Shown here: positions 48,701-62,200 of the stretch, one piece after another
How positions within the stretch are numbered: position 1 is the stretch's first letter
How the letters are laid out: each line of letters opens with the position of its first letter
Origin: Rachycentron canadum
Lineage: Eukaryota; Chordata; Actinopteri; Carangiformes; Rachycentridae
DNA: 64,000 nucleotides
NCBI GenBank assembly: GCA_038496675.1
Contig: CM076648.1
Location: 13,694,078-13,758,077, forward strand
Direction of reading: 5' to 3'
Notes under the pieces: model-generated
Told to the model about the DNA's origin: nothing
The model's input: the letters and a program-made list of their open reading frames with translations, nothing else
The model's database searches: none
Made by a program: the position numbers and the translations under genes

Positions 48701-51700
48701 GGTATGGAGAAAGAAACTCACAACCAACTTTGCAGTACTGCAACTCTCTGTATTTCTCTGGCTCAGTATGGTTACACACAGTTTTTTATTTTCTTAGATT
48801 CTGAAAGCATTAGTCTTCTCCAGTATAGAGGGAGAGAGTTGCATCACATCTGTTAAAGATTAATTGCAGTGGATGAACCATGATAAAAGGTGCCTCATGC
48901 TCAGTCAAGTGATATGAGACTGAAACCGCGCTACAGAGTGGTTCATAGCCACTGACACTGTCACACAAAACCAGAAAGCTCTTTGATTTCTGCTCTTGTA
49001 TCATATATTTAAAATGTCACAATTTTAGTGGAATTGACATAGAATAGAATAGACATGATAATCAGTCAGCCTCATTAATCTCAAACACTAGTATTAGACC
49101 CAGTCTACCCCCATGAATCCAATGGTTAACTTACTTACTTACTAACGCTGATTAAAAATGCAAGGGTTCCAATGATGCCATCCATTCATGGTCAGATGTA
49201 AGCCGGGTGAAAGGAAAACATTTGAAAGGCGAGGTCAAACTAGATCAAGTGGAACAACAGAGCTTGTGAAATTGTTGCTCCTTTACCTGGGACTGTTCAC
49301 CAACAGACGATGAACCTGCCCGTCACAAGATTTCTCCATGATAGCTGCTTTTCTGGTTTGGGCAAATTGCTACCCTGACACTGAATTGAGACGGTTTATT
49401 CCAGAAATGTACTTGTATTTCTTGACTCATGACTCTTTGGAAACAGTGTTTGTGAGCAGTGTATTCTCCGGGAGAGCAGGGCTGCCTCCTCTAAACTGGA
49501 TGGTGGAACAAAGCTAATTCTGCAAGCTCTGATAGCTTCTTCTGTTTTGGACTCTCCAGCTCCCCATTCTCACAAAGGTCAGAACTGTCAAGACGGTTTG
49601 CTATTGTTTCACAGCAAGAATGTATGTGTCAGATTTCACCGATGTGAAACACAGTGCTCTTAAGATTTGCACAGATTGAGTTGAATCTTAAGTCTAGTTA
49701 TTGTGGCACTAACATTTAATTTGACTGGTATTGTTTCAAAATGATTCAGCTGTATTATTAGTGCCATTATTATTTTGTGTTTAGTGTCTATTACAAATTA
49801 CAAATTGTAATTTCTGCCAATGCAATTCAGCAGAACATTTAGTGTTTTTGAAAACTACCAGTAGGGCCTGTGGGAGTTTAGGAGGTTAATAGAATTTGAG
49901 ATGAGTTTGACTCATTTATATCTCCAGCATTATCCTTTCTGTTTGTCATTTGATCTTGTTGTATGGTAGACGCTCATTAGCTTCTGTTTGGTTGATGCCT
50001 TTCTGTCTTCTCATGAGACCTCAGCAAGAGATTAGGGTGTGTGGTTGGTTGACTAAAGTCTGGATTGAGCAGCAGCCGTGGTTGACTGAGTTCTTTGATC
50101 CTGCCCCAGTAGAGCTTCTCTGCTCAACGTTGAGAGCTGCAGCACCCCTCATTCACTTTAACAATCCCTTATTCACACCCGACTTAAACCAACTCTGACT
50201 CGAACACAGCGTCCCATTCTCTCTAATCTGTGGCCTCTACAATTTCACAAGATCCATGTGGGCTGTGTAAGCTGGCAAACACACAGGGCAAAAACCCTTC
50301 CCAAGTTATAGCATTTCACAGAATCATTCTTTATCCATAACGTTTTATTTTAAGGTGAAGTGCCCAAAAAATGGGATATTTTGTGTTACTAGGTTTTAAA
50401 GGAAACTAAAAAAATCCACCTTTCCTTTGTCAGACAGAGACAACAGCAAAACAACAGACACAGCTTTTCCAGGGATCATTATTCAATTATAACTTTGTAG
50501 TTTTTGGATTCATTGTTTTGTGCATTAAGGTGTGTGCCCCACAGAAAATGATTAAAGATTCTGAAGAACGGGCATAAGGCGCCTTTGTTATGCCTGAAAT
50601 GGCAGTAAATGGGGCCTAAAATATTTCTCTCTTCATATTCAACACAGTCGTCCTGGGCCTGATACTGTGGCTTCTTTTCAGCAGAATGAGGAAAAACAAA
50701 GCTTTGATACAGAGTGATGAGTCACAGTCAACAATGCACTTCAACATCAACCCCATTAGAAACAACAGAGGGAGTGATGAGGGTCCGTGAACCAACATGG
50801 TGTAACTTATTATCTCAACAGCAATGTCTGATGGACTAATGGACAATCATTTTCATTCAATTTAAACACATTTTCTCCTCATAAAGCAAACACCAAAATA
50901 ATTGTAGCCTGCCTTTATGTTTTATGTAGTTGGTGAATTATCAAATGCTTTTGATCCTTCATATCCAATTAACCATTATATTAAAAATGCCTTAAACCTA
51001 AATCTAGCCCTAAACTGTCCTCCAACCTGAATGACCATATGGGTCGTTTGTTCCCATCATCTACGTCAGAAAGTGAAGCAGACGATCATCGTGATTGTTA
51101 CTATAATAAAATGACTGAAATTGGAAATTGGAGGAATTGAATACCATCGTTATTTATTAAAGGCCTGTATTTTGTTCACCCAAATTTCCCTTAACACAGA
51201 CTTTGTCACTTCGTACTACATCAGCTGACTCCTTTGCTCCTGTCATGATAACTACAGCTACCAGACGTTGCCTGTGAATAGGTTGTAGTGAGCTGCTGGC
51301 ACAGACCAACTATGGCATCGTTTTTTACAGGGACAGTCTCATATCTGTGCAGCAGATGTTGTGAACATTTGCAAACAAATATTACAACTTCTATAGCCTT
51401 CAAAAAAGACTTTTTTTAATAGGTTCAAAAGATTGATTTTGCTTTTGTCTCAGACTGACCAGAGAAATATGTTTTGCTTATTTGCCACTATGCTGCAAGT
51501 GTGGAGGTTTGGTTACAAAAGACTGGGTCGCTCTACACAATGATGAATTGGTCCTTTTCTTCTTCATAGCATCTTTTTGTGTGTCCCTCCTAAAGAAAAT
51601 CTTCCACCGTGCTTGAAAAAAAGAGACTATGATGTTATCACTTGAGTGCTATTGATTTTTTTTTTAAGGAGTATGACTTTAAAATCTACATTTATTCAAT

Positions 51701-53244
51701 GCTGGGTGTTAACACCAAGATGGTTTTTCTTCCTGGGGTTCATCAAATTCAGCTGGATGACGGGGAATAAACACAACACAATAAATCCTTCTGACTTCAA
51801 AACTATTGAATTAAAAGTCAGTGGAGCCAAAGTCACTTCTGTTCTTACATATGGATATATAAAACCCCTGATAATCTACTAAGTTCCCCAAACATCACAA
51901 ACTCAGAGTCTTTACATTTATTATTCATGTTTGACATTCACTGAAGTACTTACCAAGTATAATTTTGAAAAATGCCCACAATTCATAGCTGACATCAAAT
52001 GGTTACATCAAAACAGGATCTCAAAGGTCCTCATTATACTATACTCGCCCCAGTTCGGCTCTGAAGTTATGTACTAGAATTATAATAACCACTTTTGTCG
52101 TTGTGAGCATTATGATCCTTTTCAGAAAGTAAATGATTTGTTTGTTTAAAATTTTATAGTTCATCCTTAATATCCTCAGTGTAACAAATTATGTCTGTTT
52201 AGCCTCTGCAAACTTGAATGATAGCTTTACCACATTTAATTACGCAATTCACAAGCTCCACAGTTGCAGACGGAGTACTTGAGTTTGTGGACTTACTTAG
52301 AATTCCCATTATCCTTTGTGCATAATATAATAGCCATCATTATTAATTTATACTATGAATAAATTGAATAAGGAGGTTACACTTGATACACAGTGCATGA
52401 TTCTGATGAGTTTTGGCCTCATTTAGACATTACAGACTGGTTGAAAGTTGGGCTGCTATGGCCAGCTAGATACTGATGTGGCAGAGGTAAACCTGCTACA
52501 TTATAGGCAGTTGATGATTCATTGGGTGCTTTGGGAGCCTGCCACTCATTAAACAGCAATGTAGAGAATCTCATCGTATAATATAATGGTCCTCTTAAGA
52601 TAAACATGACTAAGTGTGAATCTAATCTTGCTACCCTTAGTGTTTACAATATTTATTAGTCTTGCCCAGTTAATATAGTAACAGAGCTCAGACTTTGTAA
52701 GTTTATAATGGGGACCATGACGATTCCATTGTAAAGGGATAACCAAGAGGACATTAAAATGAAAAGTATTGTCAATACACTTTCATGACGAGTTCATGGG
52801 CTGTCCACCATAAAAAGTTTTTATTATGTGAGAATGTCCATTAGTAAAGCTCAATTTTTGTAAAACTTTGAAAACAGCATAGTTTATTAGAGAGCAGCAT
52901 TGCTTCTTCCTACCTCTGCAGTTCCATTGCTGCATATCTTCGCATGTTGCCACCATATGTCTATTTTGGGAAATAGCATGACATCCCCAGCAGAAACCTG
53001 CATCACGTCACCTGCGAGACAAACAAAGTGAATGCCCACTCAAAAACTCCACTGCTTACTTTCAAAGTGTCTAGGGGTGAAGTTTTGTCCCATCAGACTG
53101 CAAATGTTGCTGTAAATAAAATAAATAATAAATGAAAATTTGTCCCACAATCTAACAGCATTTTTACAAACCTGATTTCTTGTTTTGTGTAAAAAGTGTA
53201 AATATCAAGGCCAATCAACATATTTTCCCCTTAGAAGATAGAAA

Positions 53245-53310
53245 TCAAGTCAAGTCAGTTTTATTTATACAGCTCAATACTCCTCAAGGACTTAAAAAGC
53301 TTAGTACACC
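53245..53310. repeat. Fragment of a dispersed fish repeat ('cagttttatttatacagc' type)
   Basis: The sequence caagtcagttttatttatac followed by agctcaatactcctcaagga resembles the start of a common teleost repeat with CAGTTTTATTTATATAGC...CTCAAGGCACTTTACA. The region after it (53311-53570) may be the rest of a degraded copy but is not recognisable. The 127-codon open frame through it is not a gene I know. Confidence 0.45.
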
Positions 53311-54130
53311 CACTTTCATTTGGCCGCTGATTCGTGTAAAGGGAAAAAATATAATGGGGGAAAAAATGAAAGGAGCTATGACACTGAACCATTCACCTCC
53401 TTGTACAGGACCCATTACATGGGACATTAAAAAAAGGACAGGACTTGGTAAACATCTGATGGTACAAGACCTTCACTACACAGGATATGACACTAAATTA
53501 CACACAGGGCAGCACACTAGTGAGGAAGGGGCATACATTGATTTAACCCCTACAGTCCAATGATGGAGCGGAAACCTCTGTGACAGTTGCATGTCCATTT
53601 CTAATGAAACCTAAAACCATGTGGACATGCAGTTCCTGGAAGTGTTCATAAATAAATAACCTCTGTTTTGGTGTCCCTGGGTTAACCTAAGTGAATGTCA
53701 GGAAGACTGAAATTCTCTGAGGACTGAGGGAATGGGGTCTGTCCAGCAGTGCTTTAGCTCAGAGTTGGTGGCAGCCTCCATCATCTGGCACAGGCTGCAG
53801 TCCCGGTGTCACTTTTGTACTTCAGGATGGATGGCTTTATATGGCCTGGACACTGTTAACTCTGTCCCACTGGTGAGCTTCAAGGAGAGGCTATAAAGAG
53901 GCATACCTTTTCCACAAGCTGCTGTAGCAAAAAATGAGGAGGAAATCTATGGGCCCGGTGCAATGTGATTCTTCTTTTCAATATATTTATTAAATTTAAA
54001 CTTTGTGTCAGATATTGAAACACATACACTGTGAAAACTCACTTACAAAAAATTCTATCCTCGGGATATTAAGTTTGCTGAGGCTACAGCTGCGATCGAG
54101 CCGCCTATTGAGACAGATGAAAAATGTTAC

Positions 54131-54156
54131 ACACCCCCCACCCCCCAACCCCCCCG
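54131..54156. repeat. C-rich tract
   Basis: Four to five runs of C, broken by single or paired A residues, over 26 bp in intron 2. Its complement has G-runs that could form a G-quadruplex (four runs of at least three G with short loops). Confidence 0.7.
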
Positions 54157-55682
54157 CTAAGGTGCTGATATGCTTCCCTCATAGATCCCCACTGTTCCAT
54201 CTCCTTTTGATTTCCATGCATCATTTAAAATTGACTGAATGTGGTGACCGTGAGGTTGGCATAATTTTTAGTTTAGCATTCACTTGAGATGTGACAGTGA
54301 GTAATTGGTATGTCATGCCTTACGTACAAATTGCAGCAGAAGAGATTTGACATCAGGAGTGCTAGAAGGAAAGGCAGTGATTGTTCTTGCATTGCTGATT
54401 AAACCCATTTTTTTCTCAGCTTGAAATTCTTTTTGCTGCAATGTCTAGTTATCTATTCTGCTGGTGTATCATCAGTCTATTCAATTAGTAATGAGTTTTT
54501 CTGTTTATTCTGTACAGTTATTCCCGTGATGGATATGTGGATTTCAAAGCAGATTATGAGGTTGGTCAAGGAACCTCTCCTCTCTCTCGAGAGTAAACCA
54601 CCTATAGGGGCCTGTCTACGTTCATCAAACAATAGGAAAGTGATTGGATTGTGTTCCATTGTGAGCCATAATGTATGTGTGATTTTATGGATGCAAAGCT
54701 GCACAGTCTTGTTGCATCCGAGTTTTCAAGTGCGTGCATATCTGAAATAAACACATTGTGGTTTGCTTGTTCTCTTTTATGTAACTACACCAGATGAAGA
54801 ATTTGCAATTCTAATGTGGACATAGTGAGAATGGTTATTGTTTCCTCACGTGTGTGAAAATATAGCAGGATAGGTCTATTAAAAATTAATGTTGAAAGAA
54901 AATGGACTAAGTAGGTGTTAAAGAGGTTGACATTTGTCATTACGTATTTGCTGGAAAGTAGTTAAGGGTTAACAAGAAGGTGTTTATTGTTAAGAAAAGG
55001 TACAATGCAGATAGGTGATTTTTCATGTTAAGTCATGGTTAAGGTTAAGTCATTTTCCAGGGACATATAGTAATTGTTGGCAAGCACATGTTTTTGTAGT
55101 CCTCAGTGAAATACAAATAGATTTTCTTTTAATCAAAACAATAATTTAGACTGAGCCTTATATAAATGTCATGTAAATGTTTTCATTATCATAAATAATT
55201 GTATTTTATTTGTTTTATTTATTAGCCTCAACAAAATTGAAATACAAATCCAGAGTCACTTACTCAGGTTCAGACTGTACAGCTCTGTGACAAACTCACC
55301 AGCAAAATATTCGTGACCAACAGCTGAAACTATAAAAGCAAGTTGTCAGCATCAAAATGTAAACCTCACGCGTGATCAGCTGGTGTTTGCCCATTTCCTT
55401 TGAAATATTTGTTCAGGTGTTCTGCTGTGGCCACACTCTCAGACACAAAACGTGCACAGCTCCTTCACATATTTTTCCCAAATGCCTTGAAAGAATTGTC
55501 GTCATTCATATTGTACATAAAAATGCAAGGCAGCTAGAGGCTGAAGCTGCAATATTGTCCATGTTCTTGAGTGAATGAGTTACCGCAACTGTGTAGTGTG
55601 CAACCATGGCTGTCATCCTGCTCATGCCTAGGCAAAACCTAATCTTCATTGAGAAATGACACAATAGCCTAACAAGGATGAG

Positions 55683-55698
55683 AAAAAAAAAAAAAAAA
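55683..55698. repeat. Poly-A tract
   Basis: 16 consecutive A residues in intron 2. Confidence 0.85.
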
Positions 55699-57115
55699 TC
55701 GTTCTTCTGAGAACCTCAGTAACCTTACACTCAGGTGGAGGAAACACTCTGCAGGATGGATTAGTCTGACAAAGCTCTGCAAGGAAGCTTTCATGGGGAG
55801 AGGCACTCCAACAGCCAGGGTGAGACAAAGCTGCTTATCCACGGGGTCACAGTAATGTAATGGTGTGCACAGCCAATTTGCTCCTTGCTATTTAACAGGT
55901 GTGAATGTCATCCATGGAAGGAAATCACTTTGATTTTCTGAGCCTTGCTAATTGACTTCTCCAGTGCCTCTCAACATTGAACTGTGTCAGATCTTGGAAG
56001 ACACAGGGATGCCTGAAGCAAAGGTGGCTTTTGTCAATATAATTAACTGAATGGAGAAGAGGAGCGAGAGCTTTGCCTCTGAGTTTTGGTTTGGAGCCAA
56101 GTCTGAAAGTGGCTAAGTTGGTAACTACTTTATATTGTACGACTCGGAATTAATTACAACACTGCTTTCCTAGGATAATGGTTTAGTGTTATTGGATTGC
56201 AGGGCCAATATATATTGCCTTTGGCAACACCGTTGGTGAGCTATCAATTTAGTTATTATTTAATTACTATATTCTAGTAATTGCCTTAATGTATTTGACT
56301 ATATATTATAGAGGGAAATATTTTATTGGAAATACAGGTTTCAGTTGTAATGAAGATTCCTCTTTTGAAGTAAACGGTGCCTCTTTTGACTTCAGAAGAA
56401 ACTATTGCATTTTAATGAAACATGATATTTAGCTTATATAAGGAAATCTTATAAGCCAAATATGATAATGATATTATAATGATAATAGTTAATTAGCCTT
56501 CAATGCAGGTATTATTCTTCGTTTTTAAAACCTGCCTGCAACTCCACATCTAAGTGACATCACTTTAGGTAGTTTACTAGTTTTGTGCAGCTCCTTCTGA
56601 AGCCACTAATGGCCTAATACATTTTTTCACACAACACAAGCAGTGGCGTAAGTAACATAATAAAGGTCGCATGTTAAATGAATGAGGGAGTTGTTTAAAT
56701 CATGATTTAAGGGCACATATATAGTATTGGATGTTAAACTTAATGATGGACATCACTCAACAGTAATTTTCAGCGACAGCCAAGGCCAGAGACATTATGT
56801 TTTTGGGTTATATGTCCATCCCATTCTCATGAGTGTGATATGTCATTAACAACTTGATGGAATTTCTTCAAATTTGCCACAAACATGCACTTTGACTCAG
56901 TGGTGAACTAATTAGAGTTTGTTAATCAAAGGTGAAGTTCACAAGACCACATAAAACACAAATTTTGGACATAGCTGATGAATTCACACATTAAATAACT
57001 GCAATGGCATACAACCACAGGACCATCTTCCTTGTTTTCCTACCATGTGCTGAATCTGCAGCAGCTGTGATATGCTAGAAATTAGCTGTGTTTCTCAGGC
57101 TAGTTCACTGAGCCC

Positions 57116-57126
57116 AGCGCCCCCTG
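57116..57126 (-). promoter_or_regulatory. Partial CTCF-like core (- orientation)
   Basis: The + strand reads agcgccccctg, the complement of cagggggcgct, which is the strong 3' half of the CTCF motif. The 5' half is poor, with one of four positions matching. Weak candidate only. Confidence 0.22.
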
Positions 57127-58161
57127 TAGTGTCATTTAGTAAAATAACGATGTTTGACAACAGTTCAGTTCAGGAAATTTCTAACATATTGTTTTTTTTT
57201 GTATTCACATCTTTAGTGACAATTAGTGAGGCTAATAGGCTATGGCAGTTACACTTTTAATAATTGATGTTTGTGACTTTTTTCTGCTTCTGTCTTGTAA
57301 TCAATACTAAGGATTAGAGAACAGCTTTGAGATGTGCCATCATCTCCGGAGAGGAAGGAGCAGATTGAGAAGTATCATACCTAACAATATCATTTTACTT
57401 CTACTGCATATTTTCAATTTCCAAAAGCAGAACCATCAGTGTAATCAAATCATCATGTAATATTATATAATTACTGGACCGTAATCAGTTTTAGTTTAAT
57501 TCATTTAACAATTAAAGATATTTATTCACCACTAGATGAAGCCAATGGATGTTTGCTGGGTTACGGCAGCTGTGCAGTTAAGGCGTTGTTTTTATTGCTA
57601 ACACAAGCTGATGTCTGATGGCCAGTGAGATTGGTCTCCAAACACTGATCGTCACTGGGTGGAGGGCACTGGCAGAGGTTTGCGGTGTTGATAATTGGAA
57701 GTTTTATAACACCCTCGATATTCCACTGGTACTTGTGGGATTTAATTTGTTATATTTTTGAGGGATAAGATTTGTATGTCTCCAAACTTTTTTGCGGTGG
57801 GATTATGTCATGGCCAATTGGGATCAAACAAGAAGAAAGTATGACTTTACATTACCCAAAGTTAAATACTTATGAGCAGATGTTTGATAGTTCCAATTAG
57901 CATGATTATATGATGTTTGACAAGCTGATGTGATTCAGCTTTATACTCAGCAGAGAAACAGTAAGATAAGTAAGATCATGAAGCCGTAAAATTGTAGGTG
58001 TGTCAGTGAGTCAACCTCATAATATTTATCTTCTGGTTTCTCTCCAAGCCGAGTGAAACACACACACACACCACATAGTGATTTAAAGTGCCCTGCTGTA
58101 GGCTTCGACAAACTTTTGTCTTGATTATGTCTTTTGTACCTCTCAGTAAACCAGTGTTGTC

Positions 58162-58181
58162 TTTTTTTTTTTTTTTTTTTT
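58162..58181. repeat. Poly-T tract
   Basis: About 20 consecutive T residues in intron 2. Confidence 0.9.
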
Positions 58182-59201
58182 ACTTTTGAACAAATGAACT
58201 TGACAAGTAACATAAGAGCAACAAGCAGTGGATGGGTCTGAGTGTTGGTCCTTATAGGAGATTGGGTTGAGGTCAGGAGGCAAGGTGCAGCTAAAAGAGA
58301 CACAGTTTCAGCCTGTCACAAAATGGAAAAAGAATCTGTCGACTTTTGACTGACTAGGAAAAGAAAGAGACTGGAGTGAAAGATTGAATGAAGGTGCTGA
58401 CAAAGTATCTTGCTATAACATCAGTTCACCAAATGTCATTATTATGCCATTGACTTGCATTATATGTTATGGGTTTAATTGCATCCACCTTCTTCCACTC
58501 AGTTGGAGTATATGCTGTGTTCCTCACGTAACAGTGTGTGTGAACAGGTGACTGCATTAATTGAAGCAAACAATGAACACTGTCAGTGTTATGATATTAA
58601 TAGAAAGTGAAGCTATGTCATCTTCCTACTTTGTGTGATCATTATGATGTTCTATCCATCTCGGTACATTTTCTGTATCGGTTGAGGTGACTAAAAGAGG
58701 TGGGGAACACCTGTTATTAATATTAAATGTAATGTAGTTTAAAGTTTCTGCCTTTATGTAGCACTTATTTTCATATCCAAATATGCAGTGTCTCATTAAG
58801 TAAGACCTTGTGCAGAAGCAGCATAGCGTCCATTTCTCACTGCGAGAGTGAGGTGTGAGAATGTGCTCTACTTTTTCTCATTCCTAAAACTCTTTAAGCC
58901 TTATAAACTACTAAAACAAGCCAACTATCTGCTGTGAATGGTTTGTAGCATTTGCTTGAGCCAAGAAAATGCTCTGCAACTTGCAGAGGGAGACAGTGTC
59001 CCAGCTGGAGCAGACAATCACTGAGGCAGATAGTGATAGTGGAGAAAGTTTCATGTTTTATGCGGTGTCTCTTGTGCTGAGTGGTAAGGTGAGTGGTATA
59101 TATTTCATTGCAGTCAAGGCAGTGAAAATACTTGATTTGTGCGCTGCTAGATCGGAGACGCTGATTTTCGCAGGTTTTTAAATACAGTGAAGAAAATGTT
59201 T

Positions 59202-59292
59202 TTGACTAGTCTACAGCCACATTAGCAGCTCCGTGAGGCGGTACTGAGCTAGATACTTATGTCAACATGCTAAAATGCTCACAATAGCAGCA
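59202..59292 (+). repeat. Fragment of a high-copy teleost intron repeat
   Basis: The order 'gactagtctacagccac', 'attagcagctccgtgaggcg', 'tactgagctagatact' and 'aacatgctaaaatgctcaca' matches the start of a repeat common in percomorph introns. There, TCTACAGCCATGCTAGCAGC is followed by TGTGAGGCTGTACT and then CATGCTAACATGCTCACAAT. It is diverged and truncated. The fragment at 4115-4182 resembles an internal part of the same repeat. Confidence 0.65.
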
Positions 59293-62200
59293 TGTCACTC
59301 ATTCAATTTGACGCCATAAACACCTGTGTGATGAGACATGTCAGGAATGCTCTCTGAAAAGCCAACGGATGACCACCAAAAGTGATTTTCAGAAGGTTGT
59401 TGAGGCATTTCAGTCTGAACCCAACTGGTTGAAAGAATAACCTTGCCATCCCATGAGCTACGCCACGCGTAAAAAAAATGTTCTCACATTGTCTGCTTCA
59501 GGCCTTTTCAGTTGTTGACTACCTTATCTTTTGAATTCAGCACTTCTTACTTGGCTTGTAATAATGACTCAACTTCTCAGAATTGATAAACAAGTGCTGC
59601 TCTCAGGCGATCTCGTATACACATCTCTCATTAGACATCATCAAGCTGGTCTTTTAGGTAATAACATAAACATTTTCCCTCACCCCACCCCACAGACAAA
59701 AAATAAGTCTCCAGAACAGGCAGCAATGAACCTTTAGAGAGAAGGCTAACAACTCTTGGTCTGAGCCAATTCAACAGTACTCTTTGCCAGAGTGCTTATC
59801 CCTCCCTTTTCTCCATGGAGTTAGTGGGCTTACATCATGTATAAGCAAGAAAATGAAGATCCTTTGCTTGCTTCCATTGTGTGTGATACTAACATGCATA
59901 CAATTTTAAAAAAGTCCACTCTCACATTTATTTCATTTGTGTCACTAAATCAGTTCAGATGAATTCACATTCTACCTTTCTCTGCTTCACACCTATATCG
60001 ATGCTTTTGTGACTCCTGTTGCAGTTATCCAGGGGCTTCTGTAGAGAGCCTGGTGAGAAGTCATAAAAATAGTGTTTGGTGTAGGGAATGAGAAATTGGT
60101 CTGCATGGATAAGATGTAATGCACAAGAAAAATGAAGCTCACAAAAGGTTAAACAGGCCGAAGAAATGTCATCAAAATGCCACTTAAACATGATTTGGCC
60201 TTTTGGATTCTTTCATCGCATCAAACTTTGTGCCAGCACTGTGGCTTGAATGTGGGTGAAAATGCAACACGCTCTCAAGAAAAGGTCGATCAAGATCCGT
60301 TTTGAAATAAAACCTGGGCTTTAAGATAAATTACAAAAGAATACATTTTATGCATCAGAAAGCATGTTAATTACGATTAAATTATGGAATTTGGATTGAA
60401 TGATGGAATGCAGTTGGGGAAAACAAAATGTAAAAATCACAATTTTCACAAAGTTAAAATTGAAAATGACTTCATTCTCAATAATTCTTTCTTTATTCAT
60501 TTTTCAAAAGGTTGTGTTTTTTTGTCTTATTGTCTATCTATTAATTAACAAGTAAGACACAACATGTGACTTGAGGAATCTGGGCTCGTGCAGCTAGGCT
60601 AATGACTGAGAGACACCAAAATGATGGTTTAATTAAATGTTTATGGAGGGGATTATGCTGCCCACTCTCACTCAGCAAAGGGGCTTCTGCTTCATTTTCT
60701 GCACTTAATTTCATGACCTATTCATGAGTGTTGATGATCTGAACATAAGGATGTAGGTCTGGGGCGAGGTGAAGTGGGGTCAGTGCAAGTGCAATTAAAG
60801 GATGGCATATATGCCAATCATGATGATATTAGTCATAGTTTGTTTTGTTTTGTTTTTCACAATAATGGGACAGTCATAAGTGAATTTTTGCATTATTGCT
60901 ACACTAACCCTACCTAAACCTCACCATGTCTCCTTCAGAGACCTGATGATAAATGGTGAGGTATTTGCATCTTTACTGCAAATAGCACTGGGAAAACCTG
61001 GGCAACAGGGGTCACCTGTGGCACGTTTCCAGGTTTGAAAACACCAATCATTGTGGCCACGATGGCCTCCAACAATAATATAGTGCGACCTCTATGTTGC
61101 TGGAGGCAAAACCCAGGGCAAAGAACTTAGCCAATTACTTGCTGCTGCCCATAAAGCTTAATACAGCCATGGCAAGATGATAAGTGAAGTCAGCTCGGAT
61201 AATGAGCCTATCGGAATTTTGTCTCTTCTATCACCTGGATATGGTGGCTACGCAACTGGCTGTAAAAGCTCATAACCCTCTTATAACTTACTACTGTAGC
61301 TGTACCTAACTTTTACTCCACCAGTCTTATCCCAGCACAGTTTTTGCTAATTAGTTTAGGCCTGGTGGTGGCGCCTCGTTTGCAGCCACCTCGGCTATAG
61401 CTCACCTTCATTTCTCAATGGGTGCAGACTATGACAGTTGCTGACTTCACCCCTTTGTTTTTGAGTCTCAGTTTGATGGGCCCAATTCACAACAAATAAT
61501 AGGATCAAAATGGATCTGGGTGCAATACAATCACTAGGACAGTGTCTATAAACCTGTTTTCTCCCAAGTGGGGTAAACTTTGTTGAAGCAGTTCAATTTG
61601 GTTGCACAGTTTAGAGTGCTGTTAAAACTAGCAAGCTATTCTTTTCACCTCTGTTTGTATCTCAAAAATCTTTATGTGCGTGATTGTCTCAGTGATGGAC
61701 ATGTGTGATTATGTGAGGATGCATTCTTTCTCATGTTGATAGAAGTTGCTGCAGTTACTCAGCAATTTGGAGAGACTGAAACTTATCAGCCAGTAAACAC
61801 CAATTTCAGCATCAAACCAGCCTTAACTTTCCTTTGACTGTTAATAAGGTGACTGACACTGAATTGCAGTTGAGTTAAGTTCAACAAAAGTTTTGGGATA
61901 TAATAGCAGTAGAATATTTTAATAGCTTTGACAGTTATCTCCGATAACAGCATCAGTTGTCACATCCTTCATAATCTTATCTTAATCTTTGAAGTGTAAT
62001 GCAATTAGCCGTCACTGATGTGATCCCCACATTACTAATTTTCATTGTGGTGGAAAGTGCTGCTTATTTTGCAAAGATAACGGTGAAACGTGTGCATGAC
62101 TGAGATGATTTTATACTCCAGTTTGCCAGGTTTGCTGTAGCAGAATTATTTTTATGCTTCCTTTGTTATTGTGTTTAACAGATTCTTTTCTTTGTCTCTT

